NCBI RefSeq assembly: GCF_001698815.1
Contig: NZ_LGSI01000049.1
Span: 95,386 to 159,385 of the forward strand
Origin: Pseudomonas syringae
GTDB taxonomy: Bacteria; Pseudomonadota; Gammaproteobacteria; Pseudomonadales; Pseudomonadaceae
Length of the DNA: 64,000 nt
Direction of reading: 5' to 3'
The number at the start of each line of letters is the position of its first letter. Position 1 is the first letter of the stretch. The position numbers and the translations under genes are program-made. The notes below the pieces were generated by a model. The model worked only from the letters and a program-made list of their open reading frames with translations, had not been told where the DNA came from and searched no databases. Of the stretch, positions 35,687 through 43,731 are shown in pieces.

Positions 35687-37120
35687 ATGGCCTTCTTCCA
35701 AGTAGACAGAACGCAATTTCCGATTGGCCAAGGAGGCTTCCATTCAACTGTTGTTGATACCCCCCACAACGGTCGCCTAAGCATGGTGATCGACTGCGGA
35801 GGCTCCAACGCGCTGCATCGTGATCGGCTGATCGAGGCATTTTCCCAAAGAGGGCGTCAGCACGACATTTTGGCAATCAGTCATTTCGATGAAGACCACA
35901 TTAACGGAGTGGAAGCGCTCCACGCGGCAGGCATTAAGTTCAACACGGTTTTCCTGCCGCATGTTGAAACCGAGCACTACCTGCTGTGGATGACCTTGAG
36001 GCTAAGTGCTGGTGAGCTCAGCGGCGACGAGCTGGCCCGCATTGTACAAATAGGGGGGCGCTTGTACGGCGGTGACTTCGGGCCGGTTGTGCGCGTTGGC
36101 CCGCCGGGTCCGACACCACCTGGCGATATGAGATCCGACCAGTCTGGGGACAACCTGAAAAGGATGTTGACTGATGATGCCTACGAGTCCGTCATAAAGG
36201 CCCGAGGGGCACATGGACAGATTTTTTCATGTTCGCAGTCGCTTACCTTCAGGAACATCGACTGGCTTTTTCGCTTTTACTCACGTGAATGGGCGTATCC
36301 CGAGGAGGTGCGAGCCATTTGGGAACTCCCGTTTCTTGCCAAGCTGAAGGCGATGGTGAACCGCGCGACGCATCCAATGTCTCCGAGGGGATGGGCCTTG
36401 TTTGCCACCGATCTGGAAATTGAGCTGTCGTCCAAAGTTCCACCTTCCGACGGGGCCCAAGTGAAATCGCTCTTGGGCCCGAGGCCAAATAAGGCTGACC
36501 CTCGCTTGAAACCTTTGCAAAAGCTGGCAAGGGAAATCCAGGTTAAGTCAGGTGGGCTCAGTTGCAAGAATGTTCTGAGCCAGCTGTACTTGCTCAGCGA
36601 ATCACTCAAGGATTACAACGACGCATCGATGTGCGTCTACTCCGGACCGGCTCAGCGCGGCATCGGCGCAAGGCGCGAGCTGTTCTCCCGTTCAGTCCAT
36701 TCTGGGCACTGGGCACTGCGCTCGCAGAAGTTGGACGGTATTTCCAACCGCGACGTAGGCTGGATCTCCACCGGCGATGCGGACTTTTCAACGCTGGTGA
36801 AACTGCACGATTTCCTGTGGCATTACCACGCCGAAATAGCGCTGACATCAGTCTTCGTGTTGCCGCACCACGGGTCGCGGATGAGCTATGACTCAAACAT
36901 GGACCGCTTGCGGGAACTGATCGCCAACCTTAGCGACCGGCCGCTGTTCATTGCGCCGGCAAATCCGGAACATAAAAAATATCGCCATCCACATTGGCCG
37001 GTGGAGTCCACTTGCCGCAAGGCTGGTGATTTCTATGTCGTCGACCAGGACCTTGCCTCGTTCTATCGGGAATCCGTTAAAACGGTGCGAAATCTCACCG
37101 GCCTGATGATCCTAGAGTAG
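35687..37120 (+). CDS. ComEC-type metallo-beta-lactamase-fold hydrolase
   Basis: 477 residues. LAISHFDEDHINGVEALHA (H66-x-D68-x-D70-H71) is the MBL metal motif in the ComEC/Rec2-like form; further metal-site candidates are WISTGDADF and VFVLPHHGSRM. A long insertion (residues ~125-330) between the metal motifs is unusual. No signal peptide or membrane segment. MBL proteins of this kind occur in several bacterial conflict systems, with nuclease or other hydrolase activity; the substrate is not known here. It appears to be a single-gene unit with an AAGGAG site. Confidence 0.8.
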   Translation: MAFFQVDRTQFPIGQGGFHSTVVDTPHNGRLSMVIDCGGSNALHRDRLIEAFSQRGRQHDILAISHFDEDHINGVEALHAAGIKFNTVFLPHVETEHYLLWMTLRLSAGELSGDELARIVQIGGRLYGGDFGPVVRVGPPGPTPPGDMRSDQSGDNLKRMLTDDAYESVIKARGAHGQIFSCSQSLTFRNIDWLFRFYSREWAYPEEVRAIWELPFLAKLKAMVNRATHPMSPRGWALFATDLEIELSSKVPPSDGAQVKSLLGPRPNKADPRLKPLQKLAREIQVKSGGLSCKNVLSQLYLLSESLKDYNDASMCVYSGPAQRGIGARRELFSRSVHSGHWALRSQKLDGISNRDVGWISTGDADFSTLVKLHDFLWHYHAEIALTSVFVLPHHGSRMSYDSNMDRLRELIANLSDRPLFIAPANPEHKKYRHPHWPVESTCRKAGDFYVVDQDLASFYRESVKTVRNLTGLMILE

Positions 37121-37394
37121 CGGTACCAGCTTGGCTGGCAGCCTTTGACAGGATAAGAGCACATCCAACTGTTCCGCAGCCAAGAGATCCAACAATGGAT
37201 ATCTTGGCTCGCGCCCACGAACAAAGGATCGCCCGCGTAGCGCAACTGAAAAACAGGAGCTTGCGTTCAACCAAACCGCATCATTCGTCTTAATGAGGAA
37301 AGCCCTGGTTTTATGGGCTACCATCCGAAAGGGCCTCTTTTGAGACGCCATTAGATCTTCCGATAAATTGGATAACGGAATATGAGGGTACGCC

Positions 37395-38363
37395 ATGGCC
37401 GATTTTTGGGGTTTTAGGTGGTTCACTCTGCTTGTGTTGTTTGGTATTGGAGGGTGTTCTTCAATAAGCCTTGAGTCTGCAAAGTCTCTAAGCTCTGCTG
37501 GTGAAAGCTTCACTGTTCAGGCTAAGGCTGCAGTATTTGTTTCGGAGTCTGAATATCAGCTCGCGAGAGATAGCGAGGCACTGATGCATGGGTATTCTGA
37601 TACAACTACGGATGATCAATATAAAGAAATACTTTCCCTCTCCGAGAAACTAAATGGAGAGCTGTCAAAACGCGCTGCCGTCCTTGATAAACTTGGCGAA
37701 GTATATAGTGCATTTGGCAGTCTTGCAGCTATTAACGCTGCTGGAGACACGGAGTCCGCGATCGATATGTTGGGCGCATCAATCAATGAGTATGCGACCG
37801 CAAGAGGGAAGGAGCAGCCTGTGAAGGCTAGTGTCGCAGGGGTGATTTCTAAGGTCGGAGGGTTAACTGCTGGTGAAGTTCAAAAGCGGAGGGTTAAAGA
37901 GGTAAGTGTAGAAATAAGGTTACGGCTGATTGCATTCAAAAGTCTACTATCCGATCCGCTCGTTGCATCTCAGATGCATAGCTATAAAAGTCATGTTGGA
38001 TCAAGTTACGGGGCTGCTGTCAGGCAGCTCTGGGATAGCGGGCTTTATGACCCTACTCAGTTGTTAAATGACTTTGGATCTGTCTCTGGTATGACAGCAC
38101 AGAAAGATGCATTAAAAACAATAAACTCTAGCCCGCAGTTGCAGAGAGCCTTTAGAGAGTTTCTTGCTAAGCGCCAAGAGCAGAAGTTAACGCTTATTGC
38201 GGAGTCATATGAGTCCACACTCTCGATTCTGGGGAAGCTGATTGGTGGTCATGAAAAGCTTGAAAAGGGGGAGGAGCTTAATTTGGCTCGAATCAGGGAG
38301 ATGACTGCAAGGCTAAAAGAAATTGTCTCAATTATCTCTAAGGCTAAGGCTGGCGACAGTTAA
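37395..38363 (+). CDS. Predicted lipoprotein, unknown
   Basis: 322 residues. The N-terminus FRWFTLLVLFGIGGCSS is a lipoprotein signal with Cys as the lipidation site (LFGIGGC). The mature part is helical and rich in Ser, Ala, Lys and Glu (SEKLNGELSKRAAVLDKLGE; YESTLSILGKLIGGHEKLEK), suggesting a long coiled-coil bundle. First gene of a three-gene set reading rightward; the next gene starts just after its stop. Codon use here is more AT-rich than in the eCIS region. Family not recognised. Confidence 0.75.
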   Translation: MADFWGFRWFTLLVLFGIGGCSSISLESAKSLSSAGESFTVQAKAAVFVSESEYQLARDSEALMHGYSDTTTDDQYKEILSLSEKLNGELSKRAAVLDKLGEVYSAFGSLAAINAAGDTESAIDMLGASINEYATARGKEQPVKASVAGVISKVGGLTAGEVQKRRVKEVSVEIRLRLIAFKSLLSDPLVASQMHSYKSHVGSSYGAAVRQLWDSGLYDPTQLLNDFGSVSGMTAQKDALKTINSSPQLQRAFREFLAKRQEQKLTLIAESYESTLSILGKLIGGHEKLEKGEELNLARIREMTARLKEIVSIISKAKAGDS

Positions 38364-38377
38364 TGGGAGAGATTAAA

Positions 38378-38731
38378 ATGCTAATTGATTCAGATGGGAC
38401 CCTGACAAAGGATGAGGCTCTTGACGCATTACGGGCTGCCGCAGAGTCCGCTACTAATTCGCTGCCAGATGCTTTCCAGAAGTGCAATACTGATGATGAG
38501 CGAAAAGTGGTAATGAGGCATCGAGATGCCATAGTTTTAGCCCATCTTCGAGCGCTAGATAAATCTCTTCAGTACAACTCCAAACCATTTGAAGACCTTG
38601 CCAAGGAATTGTCTGATCAGGCCGCGAAGCTAGGACTTCAGGTCAGTAAAACTAAAGATGCCACTGATACTATACTGCTGTTCTCTGATCTTCTGCAATT
38701 GGCTGCCACCTTAGCGCTTGCATTTGCCTGA
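38378..38731 (+). CDS. Small helical protein, possible membrane anchor
   Basis: 117 residues from the ATG at 38378 (MLIDSDGTLTKDEALDALRA), preferred over the ATG at 38363 because GGGAGAG lies at the right distance. It is helical with a C-terminal hydrophobic stretch (ILLFSDLLQLAATLALAFA) that could anchor it in a membrane. Sits between two exported proteins in one operon, so a function at the membrane together with them is inferred. No family recognised. Confidence 0.65.
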   Translation: MLIDSDGTLTKDEALDALRAAAESATNSLPDAFQKCNTDDERKVVMRHRDAIVLAHLRALDKSLQYNSKPFEDLAKELSDQAAKLGLQVSKTKDATDTILLFSDLLQLAATLALAFA

Positions 38732-38744
38732 GACTGGAGGATGT

Positions 38745-39254
38745 ATGAACAAATGTCTTTGCTCCTGTTTGTCATTATACCTGTCACTGGGGTTACCATC
38801 CTTAGCATACTCCCAGGTTGTGTATGTTGAACCGATGCGATTGCTTAGTAATAGTGGAAAGGTCGAGCCCGATAGGAAAATCACCAAAATACTTGTCTCG
38901 CTTCTGACAAAGAGGGGCGTCCAGGCCCAAGCACTGGATACACCTGCCGCAGGTGCTGAACCCAGCGGAGCATATGTGGTTACAGGGTTCGTTCAGAAGA
39001 AACCCTTGTTTGAGCTACCTCCATGCTCTCCTGGATTAGAGCTAATTGGAGAGCCTGAGTTTTCTGCTTCCTTGCGTAAGCCGGACGGGACAGTAACCCA
39101 ACTCAAAGACGTCTCTGGGGATGTCCGATTCGAGAAGAACGAGGTTTCTTGTCCTGCTATCAAGGTCAACCAGGCTGCTTTAGAGCGAGAGGTATCGAAA
39201 GTGTTAGACAAACTCGTCGGAGAAATTAAAGGAGCTGTGGAGTCCGGTAAGTAG
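38745..39254 (+). CDS. Exported protein, unknown
   Basis: 169 residues from the ATG at 38745, which follows a GGAGG site. Signal peptide MNKCLCSCLSLYLSLGLPSL with probable cleavage after SLAYS. The mature part looks like a small alpha/beta domain (ITKILVSLLTKRGVQAQALD; GAYVVTGFVQKKPLFELPPC), resembling periplasmic proteins that bind ligands or partners. Third gene of the lipoprotein operon, 13 bp after its neighbour. Confidence 0.7.
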   Translation: MNKCLCSCLSLYLSLGLPSLAYSQVVYVEPMRLLSNSGKVEPDRKITKILVSLLTKRGVQAQALDTPAAGAEPSGAYVVTGFVQKKPLFELPPCSPGLELIGEPEFSASLRKPDGTVTQLKDVSGDVRFEKNEVSCPAIKVNQAALEREVSKVLDKLVGEIKGAVESGK

Positions 39255-39376
39255 TGGGCTTGCCCACACGGCTCTGCACTTAAGCGTTGAGGAATAGACT
39301 GCACTCGGTGGTTAGGATGTAGGGTGCAGAATGCTTGCTAAACGATCACGTTCAGGTTCACGCACATTGCGCGTAC

Positions 39377-39649
39377 TCAGAATTTCGTTGAAAGTACTGA
39401 TGGTATTGGGCTGGCTGATCGCTCACGGTCCTCACGATTCGGTCGCGCACCAGTATTTTCAAATGCCGCGACCCATTCCCTTTGTGCATTCTTGATTGCG
39501 TTCGATTCCCTTAAGTTCTGCATTTCCGCCACATACCGGGCGCGCTCTTCCAGTTGCTCCGCTGTCAGCGCCTTGCGTTGTGTATATGAGCGGATCGCGT
39601 CGCCTCTTATTTGCACGAGGGGGGCATAGACGCATTCACCATCGTGCAA
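39377..39649 (-). CDS. Small charged helical protein (uncertain)
   Basis: 90 residues: YTQRKALTAEQLEERARYVA followed by EMQNLRESNAIKNAQREW looks like a genuine amphipathic helix rather than a shadow frame. It overlaps the 3' end of the M48-like gene by 43 bp in another frame, and its ATG lacks a strong ribosome binding site. Could be translated by coupling to the upstream gene. Function unknown. Confidence 0.45.
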   Translation of the reverse strand: MHDGECVYAPLVQIRGDAIRSYTQRKALTAEQLEERARYVAEMQNLRESNAIKNAQREWVAAFENTGARPNREDRERSASPIPSVLSTKF

Positions 39650-40737
39650 ATGTCTGCCTGGACTGCATCCATGTACACTGCCATTTCCCGGTAAATATGG
39701 CTGAAAATAGGGCTCAACTCGGACTGAAGCTGCGCAACTGATTCAAACTGGGTTTTGCTTGTGTCATCCGGTAGATCGGCCGAGATTGGCCTCATTGCCT
39801 CAGCTATACGTCCCATACGCTGATCGAGGGAAGGGTGTGTGGTGGATTGCAGAGGGTGATAGATCTTTCCTTTACGACCATTCAGTGTGTCGCAAACAAA
39901 TTTTCGGGCGTTCGCCTCGACGGTTGCCTTTGGCGTCGGAAATTCGGTCGGCATGAAAGCTTTATGGACCGCTGGACGGCTAATGAACTCCTGTTCTAGT
40001 GAGAGTCGTTGCCAACCATTAGCTGCTAACACGAGTTGGTCCACATTCCAGAGCAGAGAGCCGCGCTCAGAAAAAAGGGGCTCTCGGTATGGCGGCTTTG
40101 GAAGAAGCTTTTTCATCACATCCACCGCTAAGGCATCTGCTTCTTCCTCTCTGGCTGTAGAGGCTGGATCACATGAGGTTTGTATTGCCTGAAGCTTGAT
40201 CTCACGAGGCTGAGCCAGGTCAATTCGGACAACCCGCCCCTCGTACTCACCAGTGTGCCGTTGATAGATATGACCGAGTTCGTGGGCGAGCACGTATAAC
40301 AGCGCCGGATTGGCTCGATCTGGTTTGTCTCCAACATATGCGAATAACGATACTGCCCTCGAAGAACACCGGAGTTCCATCTTATCGGCAGCAACGATGA
40401 GGCAGCCGCCGCGAACGCTCAGTTCATCAAGTGGCTCTTCCTTGCTCATTGATTGCTTAATGCAGCCTTTAGCGTCAGTTTTACTTAAATTCGCGTCGGA
40501 CACGATGTAGACGGTCAGAGTGCTAGGCGTACCTGTGGCCGATCGCGGATTTACGGCGACAGTGTTAAAGGGCAGCGTTTTTCCGAGCTCGCGGTATGCC
40601 TGTGCTGCCCGCTTGATAGTCTCTGCAACCAATGGAGCGGCAGTGCTATCCAGTCGGCAGGCTGGAACTACCTGTGCATTTGCTGAGAGAGAGAAACATA
40701 AACAGCCAGCCAATACCGCTTGCAGTGCGCTCCGCAT
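39607..40737 (-). CDS. Exported M48-like metallopeptidase
   Basis: About 376 residues from the ATG at 40737 (MRSALQAVLAGCLCFSLSAN), six bases after AAAGGA; an ATG at 40743 is also possible. Signal peptide with cleavage after ANA. LLYVLAHELGHIYQRHTGEY carries HExxH (HELGH) and AREEEADALAVDVM supplies the downstream Glu, the M48/gluzincin pattern. It should act in the periplasm or outside. It follows the HET-C-like gene with essentially no gap, so both are one operon and are probably exported together. Confidence 0.8.
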   Translation of the reverse strand: MRSALQAVLAGCLCFSLSANAQVVPACRLDSTAAPLVAETIKRAAQAYRELGKTLPFNTVAVNPRSATGTPSTLTVYIVSDANLSKTDAKGCIKQSMSKEEPLDELSVRGGCLIVAADKMELRCSSRAVSLFAYVGDKPDRANPALLYVLAHELGHIYQRHTGEYEGRVVRIDLAQPREIKLQAIQTSCDPASTAREEEADALAVDVMKKLLPKPPYREPLFSERGSLLWNVDQLVLAANGWQRLSLEQEFISRPAVHKAFMPTEFPTPKATVEANARKFVCDTLNGRKGKIYHPLQSTTHPSLDQRMGRIAEAMRPISADLPDDTSKTQFESVAQLQSELSPIFSHIYREMAVYMDAVQADICTMVNASMPPSCK

Positions 40738-40739
40738 GA

Positions 40740-41609
40740 TCATTCCTTTCCGTCGATGCCGCGTCGATCTACCAGTGTTTCAAAAGCTACATGCTGTCCA
40801 TTCAGGTCTTTGAGCAGAGGCCATCGCTTGAATGCATCCTCCATCAGTTGCAACGAGGCCTCTCTGGCTAGGAACACCGCCACCTTGTATTGGCTGATGT
40901 TCTGCATATGAGGAAGCTTTTTTGCTCCGCTCTTAGTGGTAGCGGTATCCTTTGCAAGATCACCATGCGACGTCGTGTTCGCTGGACACTTCTGTGGAAA
41001 CCCCCAGAAGACGTAGCCAGAGTAGAGGCCTTGCTGACGAAGTTCATTGATGCGATCACGGCCTTTGGGTCGCCACGGCGCTACAACTTCAATCTCGGTT
41101 ACCTTCTTGGCTTTGGGCGCTTGCAGCTCTACATAGTTGCTGTGCGCGTAAAAGTCCTGCACAGCATGCAAGGCCTGTCCGATGGAAAAAAAAGCGCTAC
41201 CCGCGGCTGCTTCCATAGCTTTTAGGTCTCCGACGTCCTTGGCCTTCTGCGCAGTTCCCACTTCTACGTCAGCTTCATCCAACAGGCTCGTAACGTAGGT
41301 GATTGCGGAATCAAAATCGCAATTGTCAAAATGCGCTTTGGACTCGAATTGATGAGCGATGTCTTGCTGGTAGAGGGCCTTGCGCAGTTCGGCGAGGTAG
41401 GAGTTCGCTGCTAAGCTTTCGAGCACCTCTTTGTGGGTGCTCATGTCGAATGGCTCATCGCATCCGATACATAAGACAGGCGGATTGCTCTGTTCAAGGG
41501 ACGGCAGGATGTCAGGCGGAGGCGGGGGTTTTGTCGAGGCATCTTCGGCACAGGCCAATTGCCAGGAAAGTGCTATGGTCCCCAAAGTCACAATGGCTCG
41601 GCTCAGCAT
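40740..41609 (-). CDS. Exported HET-C-like zinc hydrolase
   Basis: 289 residues from the ATG at 41609 (MLSRAIVTLGTIALSWQLAC), chosen because it places a signal peptide (cleavage near ACAED) at the N-terminus. SKAHFDNCDFDSAITYV and then QALHAVQDFYAHSNYVEL match the His/Asp metal-binding motifs of the HET-C domain, related to zinc-dependent phospholipase C/P1 nuclease folds. HET-C was first described in fungal heterokaryon incompatibility; bacterial forms are linked to toxins. It lies in one operon with the M48-like peptidase and is divergent from a second HELGH peptidase. Lipase activity is inferred. Confidence 0.72.
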   Translation of the reverse strand: MLSRAIVTLGTIALSWQLACAEDASTKPPPPPDILPSLEQSNPPVLCIGCDEPFDMSTHKEVLESLAANSYLAELRKALYQQDIAHQFESKAHFDNCDFDSAITYVTSLLDEADVEVGTAQKAKDVGDLKAMEAAAGSAFFSIGQALHAVQDFYAHSNYVELQAPKAKKVTEIEVVAPWRPKGRDRINELRQQGLYSGYVFWGFPQKCPANTTSHGDLAKDTATTKSGAKKLPHMQNISQYKVAVFLAREASLQLMEDAFKRWPLLKDLNGQHVAFETLVDRRGIDGKE

Positions 41610-41689
41610 GCTTATTCTCCTTGCCTCTTGTGCTGCGGCCGTAAGGACCGCACCATGCTCCTCAGAGACATTCTGACTCAAGAGCCTGA

Positions 41690-42568
41690 ATGGCCAGCGA
41701 ATACTGCTCCTATGCCTACAGAAGCGTATCTCACGCTCTTGCGTTTGTCGCAGGACTTGGTGTGTTTTGTGTTCTTGGGTCGCAAGGGATCGCGGCGGAG
41801 GATCCAGTAGTCATTCGCGGTTTGAAGCACTCGGACTCTAAATGGCCAGCTTTCGAGTCGGCCATTAAGTCTGCAAATCTAATCTCTGCGCCGAGTGGAC
41901 CAGTTCTCTCTCCATCCTGGAGCTGGGACGGCGACAATGGGCGATCTGTGCCTGTCTATGAAGTGGAGTCGCCCTCTGGCGCCCTCTCGACACCTGCTGT
42001 AGTGCCGCGGAACTGTTGGTGCATCTTTGTCAATCGGATGGCCTTCGAGTTATGGATGCGAGCTCACTCTACCGGGCAAGGACGCATGTCGTTGGAAGCT
42101 CAATACCTGCTGACGTTTATGCTACTCCATGAACTTGGTCACCTAAGCAAGCAAACTTCAGGAGCGGAATTTACCAACGGCGCCTTGTCGCAACTGAACA
42201 TCGACCCAAGTCTTGCGAAAGCAAATGAAGAGAAAGCCGACGAGTTCGCAGCAGGGCTCCTTCGCCAATGGGGACAGTCGGCACCAGCCTCAACCACATC
42301 GCTTGAAGCGAACTGGGTAGCCATAGAGCTGGCGAAGCTCAGCTGGAACATGCAGGCTTATAGAACGCTTGATGAGTTTGGTGCCATGGAGACGGGAAAG
42401 CCTTCCGTTTTCTTTGATCAAAATTTGACTCACCCCAATCTGGGGTGGAGGGTGCTTCGGAGTAATTACTTAATCCAACAATCGGAGGAAGCCAAAGCGT
42501 TACTTGATGCCTTCGAGGAGGCTCGCCAAAAAGGCGCAGACGGACATCTTTTGTATGAGAGTCCATAG
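41690..42568 (+). CDS. Exported gluzincin-type metallopeptidase
   Basis: 292 residues. The N-terminal hydrophobic stretch (ALAFVAGLGVFCVLGSQGIA) is a signal peptide or anchor. LTFMLLHELGHLSKQTSG gives HExxH and ANEEKADEFAAGLLRQW gives the third ligand, as in M48-like peptidases. The C-terminal part contains LTHPNLGWRVLRSNYLI, where an HPN-type motif is also seen in M48 proteins. It is transcribed away from the HET-C-like gene across an 80-bp gap, suggesting shared control. Confidence 0.78.
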   Translation: MASEYCSYAYRSVSHALAFVAGLGVFCVLGSQGIAAEDPVVIRGLKHSDSKWPAFESAIKSANLISAPSGPVLSPSWSWDGDNGRSVPVYEVESPSGALSTPAVVPRNCWCIFVNRMAFELWMRAHSTGQGRMSLEAQYLLTFMLLHELGHLSKQTSGAEFTNGALSQLNIDPSLAKANEEKADEFAAGLLRQWGQSAPASTTSLEANWVAIELAKLSWNMQAYRTLDEFGAMETGKPSVFFDQNLTHPNLGWRVLRSNYLIQQSEEAKALLDAFEEARQKGADGHLLYESP

Positions 42569-42867
42569 GTCATTTTTCACACTTGATTTTTCAGGTATTG
42601 CCAACTGCCCAAGGTCTAGGGCAACTCTCTTGCGTGGCGATTTGAATGGTCTGTGTTGAGCATTGGTCCGCAGGTTTACCGCAAACATCCCCTCTCGATT
42701 CCTCCACAGCGAGCTCTACAGTGTCTGACTGAAGGCCGTTGATTTTTGATCAGTCGTTTTAACCGACTAACCATCACTGACGCATCGAAATTCACGAGTG
42801 CAAAACTAGTCGTCTTAAGCGACCTATCTTGGAATATTGGAGGCTTTCACCAAGAGATGAGCCTCGT

Positions 42868-42973
42868 TGGGAAATTGAATAGACTTGCCCACCCATTTGC
42901 ATTCGGCCTGACCAGTCATTTGCATCGGGTTTGACTAGCACACTTCGCGGACATGACAGGCAGAGAACGACCC
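42868..42973 (-). repeat. Left end of a putative IS21-like transposon (tandem ~23-bp modules)
   Basis: Starting with 5'-TG at 42868, this 106-bp stretch read on the minus strand holds three 23-bp-spaced modules (TAGTCAAAC..., TGGTCAGGC..., TGGGCAAGT...) after GGGTCGTTCTCTGCC. It is the inverted counterpart of the sequence ending at 51066: over one 38-base stretch, 34 bases agree by hand count. Confidence 0.75.
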
Positions 42974-43026
42974 ACATCGGAAAATGTGAACGCGAATTTT
43001 CATGCAGCGCCAGCGACTATAGTGGT

Positions 43027-43731
43027 TCATAGCTCGTCTTGAGGATCGAGACCGGTGCCAAGCTGCTCACGAAGTTCGGTAGCTACGGTGCTGGCCAGCA
43101 TGGAAAACTTTTCGAGTTTGGCGATTTTGTCGCTTAGGCTTTTCTTTCTGGCTATTTCCGTTTTTTCTTCGCGGTCTGCATCGTCGGAGTACAAGCGCTC
43201 TAGCAAAAAATCGATGGTCTGTCGATCAGGTTCTGTTTCTACACCCGCCTTCAGTGCAGCCTCCACCCATGACTGCGCTTGAGACGCTGCCGCTGCACCT
43301 GCGGTCCGCAGGGCATGTTGGATGAGCACTCGCGCGGAGTAATCGAGGCTGAAAGCGAGTTCCAGCCAGTGACGGGTAGGCTCATCAACGGCATCCAGCG
43401 CTGCCTCTCTCAAATTAGGCCGAAAATAGCGATAGTCATCCCCGCGTTCGACATCCAGCGCCGCCAGTGTTCTGGTGATTGGCTCAATTTCCTGGAACGG
43501 CCTCAGGTGGGCGGGTAACGTATTCCGGTGCCCCCAGAGAGTAAGGATGGCTTTTGCACATTCATCGCGCATCGCTGAGGTAGCTTGCACGGGATTACTC
43601 TCGATCGCGTCGATACGGGCCGAGATGTCATGCGCCATCCATTGGCCAAGGAGGTCGTCGGCAAGCCCAAGCTTCGCGACCAAGCGCTTACCTAGTTCCA
43701 GTACTGCTTTAGAGTGGGTGCTTGATTGCAT
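43027..43731 (-). CDS. Accessory protein of the nuclease-STAND system
   Basis: 234 residues, helical (SKAVLELGKRLVAKLGLADD; TRHWLELAFSLDYSARVLIQ) with a C-terminal charged coil (KIAKLEKFSMLASTVATELR). Its start overlaps the 3' end of the large STAND gene by 23 bp, so it is translationally coupled. Small second genes accompany some AVAST-type (Avs3) systems by established knowledge; whether this is that family cannot be decided by eye. It is closest to the left transposon end (54 bp). Confidence 0.7.
   Translation of the reverse strand: MQSSTHSKAVLELGKRLVAKLGLADDLLGQWMAHDISARIDAIESNPVQATSAMRDECAKAILTLWGHRNTLPAHLRPFQEIEPITRTLAALDVERGDDYRYFRPNLREAALDAVDEPTRHWLELAFSLDYSARVLIQHALRTAGAAAASQAQSWVEAALKAGVETEPDRQTIDFLLERLYSDDADREEKTEIARKKSLSDKIAKLEKFSMLASTVATELREQLGTGLDPQDEL

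Noticed and set aside
35687..37120. MBL subunit of an AVAST type I system
   Set aside because: The STAND gene is more than 6 kb away on the other strand and inside a separate transposon, so linkage is not supported.
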